Source: Anaerobacillus sp. (GTDB lineage: Bacteria > Bacillota > Bacilli > Bacillales_H > Anaerobacillaceae). Taken from it: a DNA stretch of 7,068 nt. Below, piece after piece: positions 1-5,092 of the stretch. Every line of letters begins with the position of its first letter. Positions within the stretch are counted from its first letter, which is position 1. A program made the position numbers and the translations under genes. A model generated the notes under the pieces. It worked only from the letters and a program-made list of their open reading frames with translations, made no database searches and was not told the DNA's origin. The stretch is taken from assembly GCA_007120055.1 (NCBI GenBank), contig SKOL01000044.1, positions 1 to 7,068 of the forward strand, in the 5' to 3' direction.

Positions 1-796
1 ATCAAACATTAATATTAGAGTTTTTATCATTATTACGATCTTTGTGTTTATAGTTGGCCCTACAACTTTTATCTTTAACTTAGGTACAGAATCTCTAGGG
101 GTTTATTTAAGTAACTTTTTCAAAAAAAGTTTGTTTACTGGTGCAGCAGCAGCAGATCCTTGGCCTCAATGGTGGACAACTTTTTATTGGGCCAGTTGGT
201 TTGCGTGGGCCCTTATCATTGCTTTATTTCTAGGGAGAATTGCTTACGGTTATAAAGTAAAAACGGTTGTTTTAGTTAATTTTGTATTACCAGCTGTATT
301 TGGTGCAATTTGGATGAGTGTTTTTGGTGGAACTGCAATATTTATGGAAATGGAAAGTGCAGGACTTTCTGAAGTAATGGCCAATAGTGGACCGGAAGCT
401 GTCCTTTATGCAGTATTTGCCGGCTTGCCTTTGTCACAAATAGTTATCCCGTTCTTTATCTTTATTGTCTTTATCACTTTTGTCACAGCTTGTGATTCTA
501 ATATTGCAGCTATGAGTGGAATTAGTTCAACTGGAATTTCTCCAGAAAGTCCTGAGCCAGGAATTATGATTAAGGTTGTATGGGGCGTTACAGTCAGTAT
601 CATATCTTGGACGATGATAAGTTTTGCAAATATTGACGGTGTAAAGATGTTAAATAATCTTGGCGGTGTGCCTGCCTTGTTCCTTCAGTTCCTTGTGTTT
701 GGTTCATTAGTAAGAATCATGTTTGCGCCACATAAATACGATAAAACACAAGAAGAGGAAAATAAAAATGTAGAAATTGACAAAAATGTTTCTTAA
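1..796 (+). CDS. BCCT-family transporter, C-terminal half (5' end outside window)
   Basis: This is the C-terminal part of a betaine/choline/carnitine transporter, an inner-membrane carrier that takes up compatible solutes or quaternary amines, usually with Na+ or H+. The frame is open to the window edge, and the apparent GTG start at 44 lies inside a membrane helix (IIITIFVFIVGPTTF), so it is not the true start. Six helices are visible, matching TM7-TM12 of the usual twelve. The family signature helix reads WTTFYWASWFAW. The GRIAYGYKVKT segment matches the usual ARISRGRT loop, and ACDSN stands where relatives have SADS. The signature differs from the common FYWAWW: one tryptophan of the aromatic box is serine, so the substrate cannot be read from homology alone. 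The protein ends in a charged tail (KTQEEENKNVEIDKNVS). A terminator follows, and no downstream gene on the same strand is close enough to be co-transcribed. Confidence 0.93.
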   Translation, partial: SNINIRVFIIITIFVFIVGPTTFIFNLGTESLGVYLSNFFKKSLFTGAAAADPWPQWWTTFYWASWFAWALIIALFLGRIAYGYKVKTVVLVNFVLPAVFGAIWMSVFGGTAIFMEMESAGLSEVMANSGPEAVLYAVFAGLPLSQIVIPFFIFIVFITFVTACDSNIAAMSGISSTGISPESPEPGIMIKVVWGVTVSIISWTMISFANIDGVKMLNNLGGVPALFLQFLVFGSLVRIMFAPHKYDKTQEEENKNVEIDKNVS

Positions 797-842
797 GATC
801 CCTTTCGAAAACAAGAAGAGGGAGATAAATGAATAGATTTTA

Positions 843-878
843 AAGAATGCAGTTGACCATCTAGTCGGCTGTATTTTT
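843..878 (+). terminator. Rho-independent terminator of the BCCT gene
   Basis: The core stem CAGTTGAC/GTCGGCTG (850-857 with 864-871, two G-U pairs, loop CATCTA) is extended outward by A/T pairs into AAAGAATG/TATTTTT. The right arm continues into a U-rich stretch. It lies about 47 bases after the BCCT stop codon. Confidence 0.75.
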
Positions 879-931
879 ATATTGAAAGGCGCACGCCTTC
901 AGGGAGTGACACTGCGTATGAAATATAAATT

Positions 932-970
932 AAAAAGTTAAGTGCCAGGCACTAAACTTTTTAACTTATT
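932..970 (+). repeat. Palindromic REP-like repeat, copy 1
   Basis: The arms AAAAAGTT (932-939) and AACTTTTT (955-962) enclose GTGCC-A-GGCAC (942-952), and the tail TTAACTTATT follows. The 31-base palindrome has a single mismatched pair. It lies between the convergent ends of the BCCT gene and the minus-strand DUF1643-like gene. Read on the minus strand it is a stem ending in AACTTTTTAATTT, so it could terminate the DUF1643-like gene. It shares head and tail with copies at 1805, 4194 and 6826. Confidence 0.8.
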
Positions 971-996
971 GTAAATATTTAATGCTATCTCATTAA

Positions 997-1728
997 TTAA
1001 TAAGCCTCCACTAAAAGCCGATATGCATTCCTTAACCATTGTTCTTGCAAGGATTGTCCTCCTTGTGGCAATGGATGGCTGAAATGGAGGCGGGAGTTGC
1101 CTTGAATCCCAACTTGTCTAATTCCTTCTGGTAGTGAAGGGAGACAATAGTTTTTTACGAGTTCTCGGAAGTGATTGGATTGGTCGACGATTGTTTTTCC
1201 CCATGCTTTGAAAATTACGGCATTTTTATATAGTTGCTCGAATACTTCAAGCAATTCTTCACGTCTATCTGGGCTGAAAATACTATGGATGTCATCGAGC
1301 GCATTAATTTCATCTACTTGAAGCGCAAAATGTTTGCTTTTGGTATTACGGATATCTGATATATTAATCACTCTTGCATGCTTAAGGTTTAGGTTCCTCA
1401 TTAGTTTCATCACTTGATATTGTGTATCATCAGGTAAAGCTTCTACATGAGGTGTTATTTGAATAGCGTTCGCTTCATGAAATCGGTCATACTCGGAAAT
1501 ATATGTTTGTCGTAAAGGTCTAGATTTTCCAGGGTTCATCATGATCATTAGAAGTTGTGCTTTTGAATTTTTACCATGTTCTTGTTGATGTGCTTTATCA
1601 ATGATATGTAAGTCGTTTCTGCAGGATATTTTCGTTATCTCATCACTAAGCTTCAAATGATAAAAGCTGCCTTCTACCGCATATTGCTCTAGTAGTCTAT
1701 CTTTTGAAATATTCAATTCCACTACCAT
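997..1728 (-). CDS. DUF1643-like conserved protein, function unknown
   Basis: A soluble 243-residue protein without signal peptide or membrane segment. The pattern recalls DUF1643 proteins: a hydrophobic strand running into MNPGK (residues 59-68, family usually MNPS), then a central DDTQYQVMKLMRNLNLKHAR followed by the strand VINISDIRN (119-128), then VIFKAWGK (171-178, family usually VxxAWG), and a C-terminal HPLPQ (218-222, family usually HPL). The match is by motif order only and is divergent, and the biochemical role of the family is unknown to me. I chose the ATG at 1728 because GGGAGGG (1741-1735) lies six bases upstream; an ATG at 1743 would place that site inside the gene and has none of its own. 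The gene is monocistronic, transcribed away from 2115, and flanked on both sides by copies of the palindromic repeat. Confidence 0.8.
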   Translation of the reverse strand: MVVELNISKDRLLEQYAVEGSFYHLKLSDEITKISCRNDLHIIDKAHQQEHGKNSKAQLLMIMMNPGKSRPLRQTYISEYDRFHEANAIQITPHVEALPDDTQYQVMKLMRNLNLKHARVINISDIRNTKSKHFALQVDEINALDDIHSIFSPDRREELLEVFEQLYKNAVIFKAWGKTIVDQSNHFRELVKNYCLPSLPEGIRQVGIQGNSRLHFSHPLPQGGQSLQEQWLRNAYRLLVEAY

Positions 1729-1766
1729 TTCATTCCCTCCCATTCGTAATAAACATCTGAATTTTA

Positions 1767-1797
1767 TTTATATTCTTTTGGAGAAAGATTATGTTAA
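1767..1797 (-). promoter_or_regulatory. Possible promoter of the DUF1643-like gene
   Basis: On the minus strand TTAACA (1797-1792) is followed after 19 bases by TATAAA (1772-1767), about 40 bases before the chosen start. The spacing is longer than ideal, and the AT-rich setting makes chance matches likely. Confidence 0.3.
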
Positions 1798-1804
1798 TGG
1801 TTTG

Positions 1805-1839
1805 AATAAGTTAAGTGCCTGGCACCAACTTATTAACTT
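1805..1839 (+). repeat. Palindromic REP-like repeat, copy 2
   Basis: The perfect arms AATAAGTT (1805-1812) and AACTTATT (1827-1834) enclose GTGCC-T-GGCAC (1815-1825), and AACTTT follows. Because the arms are symmetric, the consensus GGCACTTAACTTATT is also read on the minus strand. It sits in the divergent spacer between the DUF1643-like and DUF6241-like genes, upstream of both, where it could insulate them. It forms the other flank of the DUF1643-like gene together with copy 1. Confidence 0.8.
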
Positions 1840-1923
1840 TCTATAAAAATTCTTTCAAAGTGAAATAAATTAACTTTTCAATCGACTAATTAATAGACAA
1901 AGAGAATGGGAAGGAGGAGAATA

Positions 1924-1968
1924 ATGCCCAGCAACGAGAAAATTTTCATAGTGGTTTTATTTACATAA
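1924..1968 (+). other. Very short ORF behind a consensus ribosome binding site
   Basis: AAGGAGGA precedes an ATG with near-ideal spacing, but the frame encodes only MPSNEKIFIVVLFT before TAA. It may be a leader peptide for the gene at 2115 or the surviving start of a deleted gene. Further on, a second frame ending at 2092 reads DHGHEIRLYQKSYMSIREIKRLA, which has a helix-turn-helix flavour but no start. Nothing else coding is seen between 1840 and 2114. Confidence 0.25.
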
Positions 1969-2041
1969 TAGAGATATCTATCATTTTTTAATATTTTACA
2001 TTGGTTCTAATGATGTCAAAGATCACGGTCATGAAATTCGA

Positions 2042-2070
2042 TTGTATCAGAAGAGTTATATGAGTATACG
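2042..2070 (+). promoter_or_regulatory. Candidate sigma-A-type promoter of the DUF6241-like gene
   Basis: TTGTAT (2042-2047), a 17-base spacer and TATACG (2065-2070) give a plausible -35/-10 pair with ideal spacing. This would leave a leader of roughly 40 bases before the ATG at 2115, which has GGGGAGG seven bases upstream. Confidence 0.4.
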
Positions 2071-2114
2071 AGAAATTAAAAGATTGGCATAATCGAGCTT
2101 GGGGAGGAAAGACG

Positions 2115-2651
2115 ATGAATACAGCTAGGATAATCTTCATTTTAGTAGCCTTCATTTTTGTTACAGGGTATACCATTTTTTATATGACTGGAAGTGAAGA
2201 AGGTAATGTAGAATTAATAATTGAAGAAGAGGAAGAGCTAGTGGGAGAGGCTCCAATATCAATGAGTGAAGAAGGAGTTGTAAAAGAGAAAGAAGACATT
2301 CCTCTAGATGAAAAATTCCCGATGGATATGCAGGAAAGGTCGATGCAAAATTATATCCATTGGATGTCACATCAAAAAGTGTCTGCTAAACGAAAATGGG
2401 GAGCAATGCTAATAACCGAAGAAAGAATAGAACGCCTACTTGAAGTCGCTTTAGAAAATGAACAAAACTATCAACATAGCTACGTATATATCGACATTTT
2501 ATCAAGATGGCAAGAAGGTGATTTTAGCAAAGCTGATTTAGACCATAATGCTATTTGGGAACTACAAGGTGGAACAATCGGAAAAGCCACGGGTTTACTT
2601 ACTGAAGAAGAGGAACTTGCATATATTGAAGACTATTTTGGAAGTAATTAG
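2115..2651 (+). CDS. DUF6241-like membrane-anchored protein
   Basis: A 178-residue protein with one N-terminal membrane helix (about residues 4-24) that is not followed by a clear cleavage site, so it is probably a signal anchor with the rest outside the cell. Residues 27-75 form a strongly acidic linker rich in Glu. The C-terminal domain (about 78-175) has the pattern I associate with DUF6241: MSHQKV, KKWG-like RKWG, ITEERIERLLEV, RWQEGDFSKADLDHNAIW, LQGGTIGKATGLLTEEE and YIEDYF. The role of this family is unknown. GGGGAGG lies seven bases before the ATG. A promoter candidate is close upstream and a strong terminator directly downstream, so it is probably transcribed alone. It appears complete. 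The family name is from memory of the motif pattern; a real protein is certain. Confidence 0.85.
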   Translation: MNTARIIFILVAFIFVTGYTIFYMTGSEEGNVELIIEEEEELVGEAPISMSEEGVVKEKEDIPLDEKFPMDMQERSMQNYIHWMSHQKVSAKRKWGAMLITEERIERLLEVALENEQNYQHSYVYIDILSRWQEGDFSKADLDHNAIWELQGGTIGKATGLLTEEEELAYIEDYFGSN

Positions 2652-2661
2652 GGAACGTGAG

Positions 2662-2723
2662 AAAGCCCCTAATGTTTGGTATTTAGTCGAACTTATACTA
2701 TAACATTTAGGAGGGCTTTTTTT
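2662..2723 (+). terminator. Rho-independent terminator of the DUF6241-like gene
   Basis: The left arm AAAGCCCCTAATGTT (2662-2676) pairs with AACATTTAGGAGGGCTTT (2702-2719), with one small bulge and one two-base bulge. A run of seven T (2717-2723) follows. The stop codon is about 10 bases upstream. The opposite strand lacks a U tract, so it works in one direction only. Confidence 0.85.
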
Positions 2724-2740
2724 GTGTGTTTAAACATTCA

Positions 2741-2842
2741 TTATTCAAAGTTTACTTTTTGCGAATTACGTAAGTGATTAATCAAATTATTTATTGTATG
2801 ATCGATTTGTCTCTCCATTAAATCCTCTTTAACACAAATCAT
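2741..2842 (-). pseudogene. Small minus-strand coding fragment, unrecognised
   Basis: A 33-codon frame opens at an ATG (2842) and ends at TAA (2743-2741). An internal ATG at 2818 has AAAGAGGA just upstream. The peptide contains VKEDLMERQIDHTINNLINH and then LRNSQKVNFE, an amphipathic-helix-like composition that looks protein-like. I do not recognise it. It abuts exactly the point where homology to the GMC oxidoreductase begins on the other strand, so it may be the end of a gene joined here by a deletion, or a small intact gene. Chance remains possible at this length. Confidence 0.3.
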
Positions 2843-3815
2843 GCTGGACCTGCTTCAGAAGAAAGGATTTTTAGGTGCAACCGACATCCCTATGGCCACT
2901 GATCTTCAAACCACAAAATATGGGGAAATTCACTCGAATGTATTTTTCAGCGCTTTACAGTTTTAGGGAGAGGATTTAACCAAAAGCCCTTTGATTTAGC
3001 GGTAAACGCTCGTTGTACAGAAGTACTAAAGGAAAAAGGGAGAGCGGTCGGCATCAAAGTCATGACGCATGACCATAAGCCTTATTTTTTAAGAGCAAAA
3101 AATATTGTTCTAGCAACTAGCGCATTGGAACCCCCCGCGGATATTGCTACATTCAAAGGTTGATGGACCTGCCATTGGTCACTACTTAACGAATCATTCA
3201 AGAGTTTTTGGAACAGGTTTAATTAGTCGAAGGAATTTTCCTGAAGTATTAGGAACTCTTGGTATTTTAATTCCCAACTCACAAGAGCGTCCATACCAAA
3301 TCCAAATGCATGGTCCTAGGTATTATTTTTGGTATCACTATCAAGAAAAGCCATTGCTCAATGAATGGAAAATAGAACTTCTTGGGTCTGGAGAAGTTGA
3401 AACACGTTTTGATAATTATTTAACACTTAATGATGCTCGAACAGATGAATTTGGTGTTCCCTTCATTGACGTTCATTTCTCTTATAGTGATCGAGACTAT
3501 GAAGTCATTCAAAAAATGGGAGCTGGTATTAAGAAAGCTGCTTCGGCAATGAATGCGCTTTTGCTTTCAAATGAACAGCAGCCTGCCGTATGTCTCCAAC
3601 CACCTGGAGTAGAGTTTCATGAACTTGGTACTTGTAGAATGGGAGACGATCCTAATACATCTGCAGTGAACCGATACGGGCAAGTCCATGGTGTTTCAGG
3701 GTTATATGTAGCTGATAATAGTGTTTTTCCGACGAGCGGTGTCGCAAATCCAATGTTAACTACAGTTGCACTAGCGATCCGAACTGCTGATTACGTTATT
3801 GAACAATTAAAGTAA
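2841..3815 (+). pseudogene. GMC-family oxidoreductase, 5'-truncated and twice frameshifted
   Basis: Remnant of a flavin-dependent GMC oxidoreductase, the family of glucose/choline/sugar dehydrogenases. The C-terminal domain is well kept: PPGVEFHELGTCRMGDDP carries the catalytic histidine (codon 3618-3620), and SGVANPMLTTVALA carries the second active-site residue, asparagine (3747-3749). The N-terminal FAD-binding part with its GxGxxG is absent, and recognisable sequence starts about 2841. Two breaks are visible. Near 2961-2964 a T seems lost from a T run (SALQF then stop, with GRGFNQKPFDLAVNAR continuing in the next frame). At 3131-3136 one C is gained in a C run (VLATSALE, then RILLHSKVDGP resumes). 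The breaks are -1 and +1, so the frame is restored. Sequencing error could explain both breaks but not the missing N-terminus. The TTG at 3144 is not a real start. The isomerase remnant follows after 29 bases, as in an operon. Confidence 0.9.
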
Positions 3816-3844
3816 AATCTAATAGATTAAAATGAGGGATTAAA

Positions 3845-4186
3845 ATGAAAATTAGTGTTAGTATAGAACCTGTTTTTCAAAATTATGATTTCAGTGAAGG
3901 TCTAAAGCTAACAAAATCAGTTGGTATTAACCATATTGAATTTTGGTCTTGGTGGGATAAGGATCTCCAGCGTATACAATTTGCCACTGAGAAGCTTAAT
4001 TTAAATGTAGTCGTGTTTACAACTACTGCAGGTAACCCAGGGCGGCATGAACTGTATAAAGGCGAAATTAATTATCCAAACGTATTTGAGGCTATTGAAG
4101 AAACCGGGTTTGACGGTTATATGGGACTTGAGTACTTTCCCGTCGACGACCCATTACTCGGACTTTGGAGGTTAATGCAGCGGTAG
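3845..4186 (+). pseudogene. Hydroxypyruvate-isomerase-like TIM-barrel protein with internal deletion
   Basis: Both ends match the Hyi/sugar-phosphate isomerase (xylose-isomerase-like TIM barrel) family, usually about 260 residues, but only 113 remain. Residues 1-58 give the first barrel units (MKISVSIEPVFQ, IEFWSWWDKDL, NVVVF). Residues 61-113 give the last units (TAGNPGRHELY, EINYPNVFEAIEETGFDGY, GLEYFP). These join in frame at about 4019-4027, so roughly 140-150 residues are missing. The missing part would hold the middle strands, the first catalytic glutamate (IEPxN region) and most metal ligands; the second glutamate of GLEYFP is present. Half a barrel should not fold or catalyse. GAGGG precedes the ATG. 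It follows the GMC remnant by 29 bases, which suggests a former sugar-oxidation operon. The end runs directly into repeat copy 3. Confidence 0.87.
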
Positions 4187-4193
4187 ATGGTGG

Positions 4194-4254
4194 TAGCTAA
4201 GTGGTGCCTGGCACATAGCTAAGTGGTACTAGGCACTTAACTTATTAACTTATT
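4194..4254 (+). repeat. Palindromic REP-like repeat, copy 3 (tandem-duplicated head)
   Basis: A 22-base unit starting TAGCTAAGTGGT is present twice in direct tandem (4194-4215 and 4216-4237, 18 of 22 positions equal). The first unit keeps the GTGCC-T-GGCAC palindrome; in the second the left half has decayed to GTACT. The tail (TAACTTAT repeated) spans 4238-4254. Positions 4232-4252 are identical over 21 bases to 6862-6882 in copy 4. It lies 7 bases after the isomerase remnant, and its tail supplies the stop codon of a decayed frame on the other strand. Confidence 0.8.
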
Positions 4255-4630
4255 GAGCTTGCTGCAAATTACACCGCCAACAAACATAACACCAAACCAA
4301 TCATAAACCCCTCTCTGTAACTTAACAACCTCTCGCTTTTCCGCCACTAACATGCCAGCAAGGGTCCCGTAGTAGTAGGGATAAAGCTTGTTTTAATCTT
4401 GCTTCGCTTCCATTAGTATACCAATTCTTTAAATGCTTTGATAATTGTAGGGAGGAAGCAATCGAGCGGTCGTCGAATTTCATTGAGCGATATGCAATGA
4501 GGGCTCGGTCCAAAAGTGAACAGATTTCTTTGGCACGATCGAAGAAAGGCCGAACAGTACTCGTGAATTCTGTTGGGACGTAACTAGTTATAAAGGTGTA
4601 TTCTAAGGAATCTAGAGTAATAAGACGAAG
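4237..4630 (-). pseudogene. Decayed minus-strand gene of unknown family, two frames
   Basis: One minus frame is open without any stop from 4789 down to TAA at 4322, about 155 codons, but has no usable ATG at its head. The protein-like part begins near 4630: LRLITLDSLEYTFITSYVP, TVRPFFDRAKEICSLLDRAL, IAYRSMKFDDRSIASSLQLS, KHLKNWYTNGSEARLKQAL. Around 4385 a second frame takes over the protein-like character, giving KLYPYYYGTLAGMLVAEKRE, VVKLQRGVYDWFGVMFVGG and VICSKLNKLIS, ending at TAA 4239-4237. A single-base loss near 4386 would join KQA to LYPYYYG. The product would be mostly helical with a hydrophobic end. I do not recognise the family. The last codons and the stop come from the tail of repeat copy 3, so the original C-terminus is probably gone. 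It could instead be chance ORFs, but two adjoining protein-like frames argue for decay. Confidence 0.5.
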
Positions 4631-4675
4631 ATTTTGATTTTTTATTTTTACAAGGATGAATAAAATAAAACATAA

Positions 4676-4786
4676 TCTGACAGAGATATTTACTATGGTT
4701 TTGTAAAATATGATAAAAATGATCGAAAAATTTTTGCGGTTTTTCCTTGGGGTACTGACATTGGGCGAACTAAATTCAACATATAA
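4676..4786 (+). pseudogene. Short plus-strand coding fragment (FPWGTD)
   Basis: A 36-codon frame without a start codon, between TAA at 4673 and TAA at 4784, reads SDRDIYYGFVKYDKNDRKIF followed by AVFPWGTDIGRTKFNI. The mixed composition and aromatic turns look like the end of a real protein, more so than the opposite strand at the same place. A short frame just upstream starts at an ATG at 4656 (MNKIKHNLTEI), so a one-base shift may separate start and end of a tiny gene. Unrecognised. Confidence 0.25.
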
Positions 4787-4851
4787 AGCCTATTTTTAGT
4801 TTTACTTCTACCATCAGTCTATACACGGTAGAGCGACGCGCATATGGTAAT

Positions 4852-4873
4852 AAGGACAGGGGACAAAAGGCAC
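4852..4873 (+). repeat. Possible second REP-like motif (GGACAGGGGACA)
   Basis: AAGGACAGGGGACAAAAGGC contains a tandem GGACA. It resembles the GGGGACA-rich short palindromic repeats seen in many Bacillaceae genomes, but only half a unit is present and no matching arm follows. The rest of 4787-4986 holds a weak hairpin (TCTACC 4807-4812 with GGTAGA 4827-4832) and a protein-like scrap on the plus strand (4908-4973, VVPMKKGVNLPNGILSV). No convincing gene is seen there. Confidence 0.25.
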
Positions 4874-4986
4874 AAAAAAGACCATAAAGGGAGGGATTAG
4901 TCATTAATTTCAGTTTACATTGTTGTGCCGATGAAGAAGGGAGTTAACTTACCGAATGGTATTCTTTCTGTCTATAGTGTAGTACG

Positions 4987-5014
4987 TTACAAAAGATTTT
5001 AGTGAGAATATTTT
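4987..5014 (+). promoter_or_regulatory. Candidate promoter of the WxL/WxLIP locus
   Basis: TTACAA (4987-4992), a 16-base spacer and TATTTT (5009-5014) form a weak sigma-A-like pair. The -10 touches an inverted repeat immediately downstream. An alternative -10, TATAGT, lies near 4974. Either would give a leader of about 75-120 bases before the start at 5093. Confidence 0.3.
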
Positions 5015-5034
5015 ATCCATAAAAAATTGGATAA
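5013..5034 (+). promoter_or_regulatory. Inverted repeat TTATCCA-N8-TGGATAA, possible operator
   Basis: The perfect 7-base arms TTATCCA (5013-5019) and TGGATAA (5028-5034) are separated by eight A/T bases. The 22-base size and dyad symmetry suit a dimeric regulator site, and it overlaps the end of the candidate -10 box. It lacks a following U tract, so it is not a terminator. The regulator is unknown and no regulator gene lies in the window. Confidence 0.45.
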
Positions 5035-5092
5035 GTAGGCGTGGGGATATAGATTATCTCAAATAAATGAACTTTAGGGAGGATATAGATAG

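Noticed and set aside
44..46. GTG at 44 as start of the BCCT gene
   Set aside because: The frame continues to the window edge with membrane-helix sequence that matches TM7 of the family, so the gene starts outside the window.
406..603. Minus-strand frame inside the BCCT gene
   Set aside because: Shadow of the conserved BCCT helices.
886..899. Short palindrome AAGGCGCACGCCTT
   Set aside because: The stem is only five or six pairs with a tiny loop and no U tract; it is not clearly functional.
1729..1743. Upstream ATG (1743) for the DUF1643-like gene
   Set aside because: The GGGAGGG site lies after this ATG and is well spaced only for the ATG at 1728.
1988..2092. Helix-turn-helix-like peptide ending IREIKRLA
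   Set aside because: It is short, lacks a start codon and overlaps the promoter candidate; the resemblance to transposase HTH segments is too weak to call.
2161..2370. A 69-codon minus-strand frame opposite the DUF6241-like gene
   Set aside because: Leu/Ser-rich complement of the Glu-rich linker, with no start signal.
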